From Avoscillospira_A sp052117125 (GTDB lineage Bacteria > Bacillota > Clostridia > Oscillospirales > Oscillospiraceae), in assembly GCF_052117125.1 (NCBI RefSeq), contig NZ_JBQKJT010000007.1:145616-209615 (forward strand): DNA of 64,000 nucleotides. The letters are read 5' to 3'. Below, piece by piece: positions 44,147 to 52,359 of this stretch (its first letter is position 1; every line of letters starts with the position of its first letter). A program made the translations under genes and the position numbers. The notes under the pieces are model-generated. The model saw only the letters and a program-made list of their open reading frames with translations, was not told the origin of the DNA and ran no database searches.

Positions 44147-45565
44147 ATGGTTTTTTCCAGTTTGATATTTTTGTTTCTTTTTTTACCAGCCTGTGTTTTG
44201 CTCTACTTTGCCAGACCTTCCATTTCCTATAAAAACTGGGTCCTGGTTGTATTCAGCCTATTTTTCTATGCCTGGGGCGAGCCGTTGTATGTACTGCTTC
44301 TCCTCTTTTCCACGTTTATAAACTATCTGATTGGGCGATTGATTGGCGGCCCAGACAATCCACGTGGCAAGCTATGGATGATCCTCTCCGTCATCTTTAA
44401 CCTGTCATTGCTAGGCTATTTCAAATACATTGGATTTTTGGTTGAAAACTTGAACCTCTTGGGACTTCATTTGACTGCTCCACAGGTCTCCCTGCCCATT
44501 GGCATTTCCTTCTACACCTTCCAGACCCTATCCTATGTCATTGACGTTTATCGTGGTCAGGTAGCGGTTCAGCGTTCCTACCGAGACTTCCTGCTGTATG
44601 TGTCTTTGTTCCCACAGCTGATTGCAGGCCCCATTGTCCGATACTCAGAGATTGAACCCCAGCTTTCCCAGCGGAAAATCAACTATGCCAGTATCTTTTA
44701 TGGATTGCTGCGATTCTGCATTGGTCTGGCCAAAAAGGTCCTTTTAGCCAACTATGCGGGCAAGGTAGCCACACAACTTTTAGGTGGTACGTTGTCAGCT
44801 ACCACGACATTGGGCGGCTGGTTGGGCATTTTGATGTATACGTTCCAAATTTATTTTGATTTTTCCGGCTATTCAGACATGGCCATTGGTCTAGGTCGTG
44901 TATTCGGCTTCCGCTATTCGGAAAATTTTGACCTGCCCTATATGTCTCGCTCAATCACAGAGTTCTGGCGGCGCTGGCATATTTCTCTGGGCAGCTTTTT
45001 CCGAGACTACGTCTATATTCCGTTAGGTGGTAATCGCCGTCACCACGTCCTCAATCTGCTTGTCGTTTGGACATTGACGGGTTTGTGGCACGGCGCCAGT
45101 TGGAACTTTGCGCTTTGGGGCCTGTATTTCTTTGTGCTGCTGTACATCGAAAAGTCCATCCCCCATGTTCTGGAGAAAATCCCCACGGTTCTGCGGTGTC
45201 TGGGCACCTTCTTCCTGGTGGTTTTGGGCTGGGTCCTGTTCTACTGCACGAATTTGACCCAGCTGGGCCAAACTTTTGGGCTGCTCTTTGGCCAGGTAGG
45301 TATCGGTTTCACCGATACGCAGATGAATATCACACTGCTGAATAATTTACCTTTGTTGCTGGTCTGCATTCTGGGTAGCACCCCTATTCCCCGGTTTATT
45401 GGTATGATTTTCAGCGGCCTCTGTGCAGAAAATCCCAAGTTCAAACCCAAAAAGCGCATTGTTTACACCTTGGTTGTCTATGGATTCGATCTGGTACTGC
45501 TGGGCCTGTCGATTGTCTCCCTCATCGGTTCCAGTTTCAACCCATTCCTTTATTTCCGCTTCTGA
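44147..45565 (+). CDS. MBOAT family O-acyltransferase (AlgI/DltB-like)
   Basis: The 472-aa polytopic membrane protein has MBOAT motifs: PIGISFYTFQTLSYVIDVYR, WRRWHISLGSFFRDYVYIPL and LTGLWHGASWNF with the presumed catalytic His at about 315. With the DHHW/AlgJ-like protein encoded next, it should pass acetyl groups across the membrane onto an exported polysaccharide. I chose the ATG at 44147 with AAGGGA upstream rather than the GTG at 44129. Confidence 0.92.
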   Translation: MVFSSLIFLFLFLPACVLLYFARPSISYKNWVLVVFSLFFYAWGEPLYVLLLLFSTFINYLIGRLIGGPDNPRGKLWMILSVIFNLSLLGYFKYIGFLVENLNLLGLHLTAPQVSLPIGISFYTFQTLSYVIDVYRGQVAVQRSYRDFLLYVSLFPQLIAGPIVRYSEIEPQLSQRKINYASIFYGLLRFCIGLAKKVLLANYAGKVATQLLGGTLSATTTLGGWLGILMYTFQIYFDFSGYSDMAIGLGRVFGFRYSENFDLPYMSRSITEFWRRWHISLGSFFRDYVYIPLGGNRRHHVLNLLVVWTLTGLWHGASWNFALWGLYFFVLLYIEKSIPHVLEKIPTVLRCLGTFFLVVLGWVLFYCTNLTQLGQTFGLLFGQVGIGFTDTQMNITLLNNLPLLLVCILGSTPIPRFIGMIFSGLCAENPKFKPKKRIVYTLVVYGFDLVLLGLSIVSLIGSSFNPFLYFRF

Positions 45566-45579
45566 CAGGAGGTGTTTTC

Positions 45580-46992
45580 GTGAAAAAACTGTATATCTGT
45601 CTGATGGGCGCTTTGCTGGCTGTGCTGACCGCCGTCGGCGCGATCTCCCTGCTGGATACGGACCCTACGGTTTTGGCCGGTGAAAACCGCAAGATTGAAA
45701 AGCCCAAATTCTCCTGGGGTGCGTTGCTGGACGGCTCCTATGTACAGCAGTTGGAGTCCTACTATACGGATACATTTCCGTTCCGGGAAAAGCTGATGCC
45801 CCTGAATCAGGAGTTGAACAAGTTTTATTATTACTCTGGTGGCGGCGACAACAACTATCTGGCGATCGATTTTAACGGCGGCGCGGAACAGGGCGGCGAG
45901 TCCCTCCACGATGTGGAGAACGCCCTCAATAATTCTGAAGATTCCGGCAACACCACTGCTCCGGAGACCAAAGACCCGTCGACCAATACACCGGAGCAAA
46001 CACCCTCTACCGATAACACTAATGAAGAAACCACAACGCCGCCGGAGATTGACGTTCCTGATGAAAATGAAGGTACGGCTATCGGCACGATCTATGTTGA
46101 TGGCGACAACGCCATGGATATCCCTACAGCAAACAATGAGGTCATTGACTCCTATGCCGATGCGGTCAACAACCTGTCTCAGGCATTGGGGCCCGATGTG
46201 CGGACCATTTCCCTGGTGACGCCCAACTCTGGTGAATTCTACTCCCCGGAAAGCTTCCACACCGGTTCCCACTCCCAAAAGGACATGATCAATCGGTGCT
46301 ACGGCGCTATGAACAATAATATTGTGACCGTGGACGCTTACTCGGCGCTGCGGAACCATGCCAATGAATACATTTATTTCCGGACTGATCACCATTGGAC
46401 CGCTTTGGGCGCCTACTATGCGTATACCCAGTACTGCAAGGCTACGGGATTCGACCCGGTACCGTTGAATCAGTTTCAAACCGGCACCTATGAGAATTTC
46501 CTGGGCTCCATGTACACCTATACGCAGAAGTACCCCCAGAGCCAAGCCCTCAAAGATAATCCTGACACACTGACCTATTATTTACCCATCGTAGAGACCC
46601 ATGCCAAGTATTACTCCGATGCTACGTTGTCGGATGGAATTGCCATCAGCGTTGTCTACACCAAGTTGGCGGAAAATGTGTCCAATAAATATCTTTGCTT
46701 TATTGGCGGCGATACGCCGGTATGTGTGGTGGAGACAGCCGTTGAGGACGGCCCGGTTTGCATGGTGCTGAAAGAGTCCTACGGCAATGCCTTTGTTCCA
46801 TTCCTCACCAGCCATTACAGCAAGATAGTCGTCATTGATCCTCGGCAATTTAATCAGGATGGCAAGCCCAGTTTAGATTTGCCCGCCTTTGCCAAGGAGC
46901 AGGGCGTGGATGATCTGCTGGTGATCAACTATCCCTTTATGATCAATAACTCCTACTACGTCAGTCTGCTGAATCGCCTGATTCCCTCCTGA
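45580..46992 (+). CDS. DHHW family protein (AlgJ/AlgX-like acetyltransferase partner)
   Basis: The 470-aa exported protein has an N-terminal membrane anchor, a Thr/Pro/Asn/Glu-rich low-complexity linker (about residues 107-167) and an SGNH-like catalytic domain with the family motif RTDHHWTALGAYYAY (D270-W273). The GTG at 45580 has AGGAGGTG upstream. It is 14 bp after the MBOAT gene, and the pair form a polysaccharide O-acetylation unit. Confidence 0.9.
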   Translation: MKKLYICLMGALLAVLTAVGAISLLDTDPTVLAGENRKIEKPKFSWGALLDGSYVQQLESYYTDTFPFREKLMPLNQELNKFYYYSGGGDNNYLAIDFNGGAEQGGESLHDVENALNNSEDSGNTTAPETKDPSTNTPEQTPSTDNTNEETTTPPEIDVPDENEGTAIGTIYVDGDNAMDIPTANNEVIDSYADAVNNLSQALGPDVRTISLVTPNSGEFYSPESFHTGSHSQKDMINRCYGAMNNNIVTVDAYSALRNHANEYIYFRTDHHWTALGAYYAYTQYCKATGFDPVPLNQFQTGTYENFLGSMYTYTQKYPQSQALKDNPDTLTYYLPIVETHAKYYSDATLSDGIAISVVYTKLAENVSNKYLCFIGGDTPVCVVETAVEDGPVCMVLKESYGNAFVPFLTSHYSKIVVIDPRQFNQDGKPSLDLPAFAKEQGVDDLLVINYPFMINNSYYVSLLNRLIPS

Positions 46993-46993
46993 C

Positions 46994-47034
46994 AGCAAGA
47001 AACGCTCGGCCCAGCGGGTCGAGCGTTTCTTGCT
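46994..47034. terminator. Bidirectional terminator between the DHHW gene and radA
   Basis: AGCAAGAAACGCTCG-CCC pairs with GGG-CGAGCGTTTCTTGCT, a 19-bp stem with one G-T pair, between convergent genes. Confidence 0.85.
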
Positions 47035-47036
47035 GA

Positions 47037-48395
47037 TTACAGCGCGATTTCAATGGCTTCTCGAATATTACAGACCCGTAGCAGTTCCATGCCTTTCGGC
47101 GCAATCAACTGTTCTGTTCCCTGCCGGGGAATGATACACTTGTTAAAGCCGAGACGGGCAATTTCCCCTAATCGCTGGGGAAGATTGGACACAGACCGAA
47201 TTTCACCGGTAAGACCAACCTCGCCAACCGCCGCTAATGCGTCCGAAATGGGACTGTCTCGAAAGCTGGAAGCAACCGCCAATATTACCGGCAAATCTGC
47301 CGCCGGTTCGTCGAGACGCAGACCGCCGATAACGTTGACATACGCATCACAGGCCGACAGATTCATCCCGCCGCGCTTTTCCATGACAGCCAGCAGCAGC
47401 GCAGCCCGGTTATAGTCAAAGCCGTCTGTGGTACGACGGGGTACATTGAAGGTGGTTGTTGTCACCAACGCCTGGACCTCCGCCAGCACCGGCCGTGTCC
47501 CTTCCATGGCACAGGCCACACAAGTGCCCGGCGTGTTCAGCGGACGGCCCGCCAGCAGCATTTCCGAGGGGTTGGGGACTTCTTTCAAGCCCGTATCGAT
47601 CATTTCAAAGACGCCAAGTTCATTGGTGGAGCCGAAACGGTTCTTTTCTGCCCGCAAAAGGCGATAGTTGGTGCTGCGGTCGCCCTCAAAATACAGGACA
47701 CAGTCCACCATATGTTCCAGAACTTTTGGGCCGGCAATGGCGCCCTCTTTATTGACATGGCCCACCACAAACACTGTGATGCCATACGCCTTGGACAGCC
47801 GCATCAGCGACATGGTGCAGTCCTTTACCTGGGAAATACTGCCAGGAGTGGAAGTGCTGTCGGCGTCGTACAATGTTTGAATGGAATCGGCAATGAGAAT
47901 GTCGGGCTGAACCTCGCCGACGGCACTGAGAATCTCACCCATACTGGTCTCCGACAGAACCAACAGCTTTTCGCTATCCACGGCCAATCGCTGAGCCCGC
48001 ATTTTCAGCTGCCGCTCGCTTTCTTCGCCGGAGACATACAGTACGGTGTGTTCCTGGCACACATGGCGGCAGATTTGCAGCAATAAAGTGGATTTACCGA
48101 TACCCGGCGCACCGCCTACCAAAACCAGCGAGCCTTTGACGGCTCCGCCGCCCAGAACCCGATCTAGCTCGGCGGAACCGGAGGAAAATCGAATTTCCTC
48201 GGTCCCCTCCACTTCGGCCAGGGTTCGGGGTTTCCGAACTGTTCCACGGACAGGCGAAGCCGTTTTGGGCAGGGGCGATTTCTGTTCCTTGTATTCCTCG
48301 ATGGAATTCCACGCGCCGCAGGCTGGGCAACGGCCCTGCCACTTCATGGTCTCATTGCCACAACTGGTACAAAAATAGATGGTTTTAGACTTCAC
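47037..48395 (-). CDS. radA: DNA repair protein RadA
   Basis: The 452-aa RecA-like branch-migration protein has a C4 zinc finger (C9, C12, C23, C26), Walker A GGAPGIGKST, the RadA-specific KNRFG (AEKNRFGSTNELG) and a C-terminal Lon-like domain. The start is GTG at 48395 with GAGGAG upstream, overlapping the end of the amidase gene by 11 bp; upstream in-frame codons lie inside that gene. Confidence 0.96.
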   Translation of the reverse strand: MKSKTIYFCTSCGNETMKWQGRCPACGAWNSIEEYKEQKSPLPKTASPVRGTVRKPRTLAEVEGTEEIRFSSGSAELDRVLGGGAVKGSLVLVGGAPGIGKSTLLLQICRHVCQEHTVLYVSGEESERQLKMRAQRLAVDSEKLLVLSETSMGEILSAVGEVQPDILIADSIQTLYDADSTSTPGSISQVKDCTMSLMRLSKAYGITVFVVGHVNKEGAIAGPKVLEHMVDCVLYFEGDRSTNYRLLRAEKNRFGSTNELGVFEMIDTGLKEVPNPSEMLLAGRPLNTPGTCVACAMEGTRPVLAEVQALVTTTTFNVPRRTTDGFDYNRAALLLAVMEKRGGMNLSACDAYVNVIGGLRLDEPAADLPVILAVASSFRDSPISDALAAVGEVGLTGEIRSVSNLPQRLGEIARLGFNKCIIPRQGTEQLIAPKGMELLRVCNIREAIEIAL

Positions 48396-49116
48396 GTTTG
48401 TTCTGCTCCTCTGCGGCCCAGCCATTGATGCCGACACCAATGGCCAGGGCCAGTTTCTTTTGGTAATCTCCGTCCTGCAACAGCAGATCCTCCGCTTCAT
48501 TGGAGAGAAATCCACATTCAATGAGGATACCGGGACATTGGATATGATTCATCAGATAGACGGTCTCCGCCGGTTTGGTCTGCCGCTGGTTATCCGGAGC
48601 TACTGCGCTGCGCAGTGTTTCCTGCATCCGTTCTGCCAGTTCCCTGCTGGATTCCGTTGCAGCGTAAAACACTTGAGCGCCGGAATAGCGGCCATCTTCA
48701 AACATATTCTGATGGATACTGACCAGAACAGCGCCTGGTGTTTGGTTGGCAATCTGTACCCGATTTTTCAGATCGGATGCTTTCTTCTCACTGATGGTTT
48801 CTGCCGCAGCGTCATAGATGGCAGTGTCGCTTTCCCGAATCATTTTTGTCGGGAACCCCAGAAAGGCCAGAAATGTATCCGTCCGGCGGGCAATCTCCAG
48901 GTTGAGCCGACTTTCCTGTACGCCAGAAATGGACGTGGCGCCGCCATCCTCCCCGCCATGACCGGCATCCACCACCACTGTATAGCCATCTGCCGTACTG
49001 CCCAGGACAGCAGCCATACCGCTGTGGGTAGTACGGTTGCCGGATTGCAGCCCTGCCAGCGTCAAACTGATAAAAAGAACCAAACATCCAAGCCATAGAG
49101 CCAGTGGTTTTTTCAT
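48385..49116 (-). CDS. cwlD: N-acetylmuramoyl-L-alanine amidase, CwlD-like
   Basis: The 243-aa Amidase_3 enzyme has an N-terminal membrane anchor. Its zinc-binding motifs are DAGHGGEDGG, ESRLNLEIARR, SIHQN and the catalytic ILIECGFLSN. Size and domain set match CwlD, which helps make muramic-delta-lactam in spore cortex, but other amidases are similar. It is divergent from the cotJ operon, which supports a sporulation role. Confidence 0.85.
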   Translation of the reverse strand: MKKPLALWLGCLVLFISLTLAGLQSGNRTTHSGMAAVLGSTADGYTVVVDAGHGGEDGGATSISGVQESRLNLEIARRTDTFLAFLGFPTKMIRESDTAIYDAAAETISEKKASDLKNRVQIANQTPGAVLVSIHQNMFEDGRYSGAQVFYAATESSRELAERMQETLRSAVAPDNQRQTKPAETVYLMNHIQCPGILIECGFLSNEAEDLLLQDGDYQKKLALAIGVGINGWAAEEQNKREV

Positions 49117-49172
49117 TCATATCACCCCCCTACAGCATACGGTCCTTTGGTGCAAATATGCTAAAAGCTGCC

Positions 49173-49208
49173 GTCGTTGGAACACGTCGAAAGTCGTTGG
49201 CATAGACT
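49173..49208 (+). promoter_or_regulatory. Possible sporulation promoter of the cotJ operon
   Basis: Direct repeats GTCGTTGG (49173-49180, 49193-49200; 20 bp apart) are followed at once by CATAGACT (49201-49208), which resembles a SigE or SigK -10 (CATAnnnT). No clear -35 is present, so the repeats may bind an activator. Confidence 0.4.
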
Positions 49209-49255
49209 GCATCGTGGGGAACTCCCCAGCAGTATGACAGAAGGAGGAATCTTCA

Positions 49256-49711
49256 TTGGATACCACTGTAATCCGACCGGCTGCCTGTAATGACAAAAAC
49301 GGCTGTCTGCCGGCCTGTGCACCTTTGGCTAACCCCTTTGTTCCCTTTCAGCGGGAAAACTCCGAGACCTATCAAGCCCCCAAAGCTCTGATCCGAGGTA
49401 CGCTGTTCCCCGGACTGGATTTGCCTTTTATGGGTTTGGTCAATCGAACAGAAAAAAATACACCTATGGGCGAACTGATGGCTCTGAGTTTCGCCATGCA
49501 TGAATTGGGTCTCTATCTGGACACCCATCAGAATGATGTGGAGGCCACCAAACTGTTCCAACAGTATGCCGGACTCTATGAGCAGGGCCGCCGGACCTAT
49601 GAAGCTCAATATGGTCCTCTGCAGCAAAATAACGGCGTCACAGACGGAAACTACGTCTGGCTGCAAGACCCCTGGCCTTGGGATTATGTGAAGGATGGAG
49701 GTACCAAGTAA
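49256..49711 (+). CDS. CotJA-CotJB fusion spore coat protein
   Basis: The 151-aa protein joins a CotJA-like part (YQAPKALIRGTLFPGLDLPF, residues about 38-57) to a CotJB-like part (MGELMALSFAMHELGLYLDT ... RRTYEAQYGPL ... PWPWDY). In Bacillus these are separate genes; both are mother-cell coat components. The start is TTG at 49256 with GGAGG 8 nt upstream. The stop overlaps the cotJC ATG by one base (TAATG), so cotJC is translated next. Confidence 0.88.
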   Translation: MDTTVIRPAACNDKNGCLPACAPLANPFVPFQRENSETYQAPKALIRGTLFPGLDLPFMGLVNRTEKNTPMGELMALSFAMHELGLYLDTHQNDVEATKLFQQYAGLYEQGRRTYEAQYGPLQQNNGVTDGNYVWLQDPWPWDYVKDGGTK

Positions 49712-49903
49712 TGTTCGTCTATGAGAAAAAGCTCCAATACCCGGTACGTATCGCCCATACCAATCCAGATCTGGCCACCATCATACTGACCCAGTATGGT
49801 GGCCCGGACGGTGAGCTCGGCGCTTCCCTGCGCTATCTGTCCCAGCGGTATTCCATGCCGTTTCCGGAGTTGAAAGGTTTGCTGACCGACATCGGTACAG
49901 AAG
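49711..49903 (+). CDS. cotJC: cotJC segment 1 of 3 (interrupted spore coat Mn-catalase-like gene)
   Basis: The first 64 codons of CotJC begin MFVYEKKLQYPVRIAH and run through QYGGPDGELGASLRYLSQRY to LLTDIGTE. Homology stops exactly at the repeat GGTACAGAAG (49894-49903), where element 1 begins. The frame runs on into the element without sense. CotJC is a ferritin-like manganese-catalase relative in the spore coat. GGAGGT lies 7-8 nt before the ATG. Continues at 54765. Confidence 0.93.
49894..49903. repeat. Left direct repeat (att core) of element 1
   Basis: GGTACAGAAG, codons for conserved CotJC residues, is repeated at 54755-54764. An inverted CAAAC follows 3 nt inside (49907-49911), and GTTTG precedes the right copy by 2 nt. 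Confidence 0.9.
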
Positions 49904-50003
49904 GGTCAAACTGTAACACCATAGGCGTCATGCTGTTATTCCAGCCTGAATCCATACAAAGATACTGTAGCATAGAACCGCTGTTTATTCAACATACAAG
50001 CCC

Positions 50004-51527
50004 TTATTCCATGAAGCAGAATACCTGGGGCAGATGCTGTAGTCTCAGTTCCATGTGGCGATCCTTCCACACAGTCAATCGTTCCAGAATAGATTTACAG
50101 AATACGTCACTTTCTGTCTCCAAATACAAAATGGACTGGAGCTGGGCTGCAATCTCCATTTTTCGCTGCTCCAAGTCCTGACCGGCTGCTTGTAGCTGCC
50201 GGGCCTTTGCATGCCGCTGCCCCAACTGCTGTAGCTGCTGTGTATACCGCTGCTGCATGGCTTGCAAATCTTCCATAGTGATCTGACCAGAAAAGCAAGC
50301 GTCCATGGCCGCCTCTTTTTTGCGCTGGATTTGTGCCATCTCTGCTTCCACCTGTTCTGGGGCCTCTGTCAACTCCCATCCGTTGGCTCGGATCACCTCC
50401 ATAGCCAGTGTTGTCACGTGAGCGACAATGGCATCGCGGTCCATGGATAGCTGCATCAGTGCTGTGCGCAGCATGTGCATAGCGTCATCATCTCGTACCA
50501 GCTTTCCCACAGAACAGGTAGACGCACCGTCTCTTGCTGCTGTATTGCAGCACCATCGGCGCGTTTTGGTACCATCCTTCGCATACCGAAATCTTCCCAC
50601 AAAGATGCCGCCGCATTGGCCGCAATGAATTTTTCCGGAAAAGATGTATCGATTGGACTGTCCGCCGCTGCCGGGCTGTTTTCGGTTTTTTGCCATCTGT
50701 GCCTGGGCCATGTCCCAGAGTGTACGGTCGATAATGGGGGTATGGTGATTTTCTATGCGGATTAATGGGATTTCTCCGGCATTTCTTCGCTTTTCGTGGG
50801 TTAGATAATCCGGTGTATACGTTTTTTTCTGCACCAGGTCTCCCATGTATTTCTCATTTTTCAAAATCTTAAGCACACCGTTCGCTGTCCATTTCCCACG
50901 GCCATTATGCGTCCGGTGTCCTTCTCGGGTTAGAAGCCGTGCAATTTCAACCGTACTGATTTTTTCCAAGGCGTAGAGTTCAAAAATCCGCCGGACCAAT
51001 TCCGCACCGGACGGCTCCACGGTAAGCACTCCATTTTGCACCGTGTAGCCCAGCAGAGAATGGCCGAATACCACGCCCTTTTCCATCTGTCGGGTTTGCC
51101 CCCAGGTTACCCGGCTAGACGTCTTACGACTCTCCTCCTGGGCCATGGAGGCCATAATGGACAGATAAAGTTCTGCATCAGAATCCAGCGTACAAATACC
51201 ATCCAGTAAAAAGCGGACCCCTACACCCAGTGTTTTCAGCTCACGGGTATAGGTGATGGTATCGAGGATATTGCGGGAAAACCTGCTGACCTCCTTTGTC
51301 AGAATCAGCTGAAATTTTCCGGCATGGGCATCTTCAATCATCCGATTAAATTGGGCGCGCTTTTTGGTGCTGGTTCCGGTGATCCCTTCGTCGGCATAGA
51401 CGGCATACAGCTCCCAATCGGGATGATGCTGAATGTAGTCTTGAAAGTACCGCTGCTGCGACGCAAAAGAATTGTGTTGGTCTTCCTGATCGGTGGACAC
51501 GCGGCAATAGCTGGCGACGTAGATCAT
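50004..51527 (-). CDS. Large serine recombinase of element 1
   Basis: The 507-aa protein has an N-terminal resolvase domain with catalytic Ser in SYCRVSTD (S11), EVSRFSRN, and DEGITGTSTKKRAQFNRM. A recombinase domain and a zinc ribbon (CGQCGGIFVGRF ... CCNTAARDGASTC) follow, then a C-terminal coiled coil. It resembles SpoIVCA/skin-type and phage integrases. The 3' end lies 100 bp from the left att repeat. Its ATG overlaps the upstream small gene (ATGA). It presumably integrates and, with a directionality factor, excises element 1. Confidence 0.95.
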   Translation of the reverse strand: MIYVASYCRVSTDQEDQHNSFASQQRYFQDYIQHHPDWELYAVYADEGITGTSTKKRAQFNRMIEDAHAGKFQLILTKEVSRFSRNILDTITYTRELKTLGVGVRFLLDGICTLDSDAELYLSIMASMAQEESRKTSSRVTWGQTRQMEKGVVFGHSLLGYTVQNGVLTVEPSGAELVRRIFELYALEKISTVEIARLLTREGHRTHNGRGKWTANGVLKILKNEKYMGDLVQKKTYTPDYLTHEKRRNAGEIPLIRIENHHTPIIDRTLWDMAQAQMAKNRKQPGSGGQSNRYIFSGKIHCGQCGGIFVGRFRYAKDGTKTRRWCCNTAARDGASTCSVGKLVRDDDAMHMLRTALMQLSMDRDAIVAHVTTLAMEVIRANGWELTEAPEQVEAEMAQIQRKKEAAMDACFSGQITMEDLQAMQQRYTQQLQQLGQRHAKARQLQAAGQDLEQRKMEIAAQLQSILYLETESDVFCKSILERLTVWKDRHMELRLQHLPQVFCFME

Positions 51528-51745
51528 ACTGATTCTCCCGTAACCGACGATGGCCGTATGGCATTTCGTTGCTGTCGTTCCAGCCGGTCACAAGCTGCGC
51601 GGCATTGCATAGCGCCGAGTTGCCCCTGTTCTTTTAAAGCCAGCAGCAACGCCTTTTTCAAATGATATAAAAAAAACGCATCTGTCTCTGGCGTAATGGG
51701 GTGGTCCTGAAGAATCTGTTTCAGCTTTGCGAATTGTTTGCCCAT
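51524..51745 (-). CDS. Small protein coupled to the element 1 recombinase
   Basis: The 73-aa, mostly helical protein begins MGKQFAKLKQILQDHPITPE. It is translationally coupled to the recombinase by ATGA overlap, and AGGAG precedes its ATG. I recognise no family. Position suggests a recombination directionality factor or recombinase helper, which is inference; skin elements of Clostridia need such a factor for excision. Confidence 0.7.
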   Translation of the reverse strand: MGKQFAKLKQILQDHPITPETDAFFLYHLKKALLLALKEQGQLGAMQCRAACDRLERQQRNAIRPSSVTGESV

Positions 51746-51767
51746 ATCACATGTCTCCTTTCGGTCC

Positions 51768-51796
51768 AATCTATGCGGTTTAGGCGTCCAAATTGA
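51768..51796 (-). promoter_or_regulatory. Possible SigE-type promoter of the recombinase operon
   Basis: On the minus strand TCAATTT (51796-51790), a 14-bp spacer and CATAGATT (51775-51768) match the mother-cell SigE pattern (KMATATT-N14-CATAYAMT) at 5 of 7 and 6 of 8 positions, 22 bp upstream of the small gene start. Confidence 0.4.
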
Positions 51797-51863
51797 CTGG
51801 GGAAGATGCTCTTCTTTGCCATCCGTTATAGTTGCCTACCAAATGATAAAACCAGTAATATTC

Positions 51864-51891
51864 TTGCAAAAATCGGAAATTGTGCTATGAT
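51864..51891 (+). promoter_or_regulatory. Promoter of the microprotein pair
   Basis: TTGCAA (51864-51869), a 16-bp spacer and TATGAT (51886-51891), about 40 bp before the first microprotein. Confidence 0.65.
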
Positions 51892-51930
51892 ATTGGTGGA
51901 TATGCGTTTTAAATTTAGGAGGAGTAACTC

Positions 51931-52101
51931 ATGGAAGAGTCTAAACAGAATATCGTCCACAAAACTGTCAAAACCGGCATATCCTTTGGCAGCGCCTTGG
52001 CCATGGTCATCAGCTACACCACTTGGCATTCCGTTGGATGGGCAATTTTTCACGGGTTGCTCAGCTGGGTTTATGCAATTTACTTTGTTGTGAAATACTG
52101 A
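51931..52101 (+). CDS. Membrane microprotein (56 aa), unknown
   Basis: The 56-aa protein MEESKQNIVHKTVKTGISFG continues with a hydrophobic segment (about residues 18-52) containing two Trp-rich turns (YTTWHSVGWAIFHGLLSW). AGGAGGAGTAACTC precedes the ATG. I know of no function. It is likely a one- or two-span membrane protein. It lies 27 bp before the next microprotein in a two-gene unit with promoter and terminator. Confidence 0.75.
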   Translation: MEESKQNIVHKTVKTGISFGSALAMVISYTTWHSVGWAIFHGLLSWVYAIYFVVKY

Positions 52102-52128
52102 ACATACTTTCCAGAAAGGAGCATTCCA

Positions 52129-52299
52129 GTGCAGATCTATTCCACATTTCTATTTTCTCTTGGTGTCATCGGCGGCGCGGATGGCCCAACGGCTGTCTTT
52201 GTGGCTGGTCAAACGGAATTACTGCTGTTTGTGTTGGCTCTTGTAGGAATTGCTGTACTGATTGTGCTGGTAGTTCGGTTCCTGCGCCGCCGGAAATAA
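52129..52299 (+). CDS. OadB-motif membrane microprotein (56 aa)
   Basis: The 56-aa protein contains LGVIGGADGPTAVFVAG at residues 11-27, the conserved GGADGPT motif of the beta subunit of sodium-pumping decarboxylases. One membrane helix (about 31-50) and a basic tail FLRRRK follow. The rest of OadB is absent, and both ends have normal signals: GTG start with GGAG 7 nt upstream, stop, terminator. It is a stand-alone microprotein, not a truncated gene. Function unknown. Confidence 0.8.
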   Translation: MQIYSTFLFSLGVIGGADGPTAVFVAGQTELLLFVLALVGIAVLIVLVVRFLRRRK

Positions 52300-52305
52300 C
52301 CGCAA

Positions 52306-52340
52306 AAAACCGACTCTGCGTTTGAGGCAGAGCCGGTTTT
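52306..52340. terminator. Bidirectional terminator in element 1
   Basis: AAAACCGACTCTGC pairs with GCAGAGCCGGTTTT with one mismatch, serving the microproteins and the convergent dehydrogenase gene. Confidence 0.85.
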
Positions 52341-52359
52341 GCAACTATGTAATTCTGCA

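Noticed and set aside
49904..50181. Continuation of the cotJC frame into element 1
   Set aside because: CotJC homology stops at the repeat and the rest is antisense to the recombinase 3' end.
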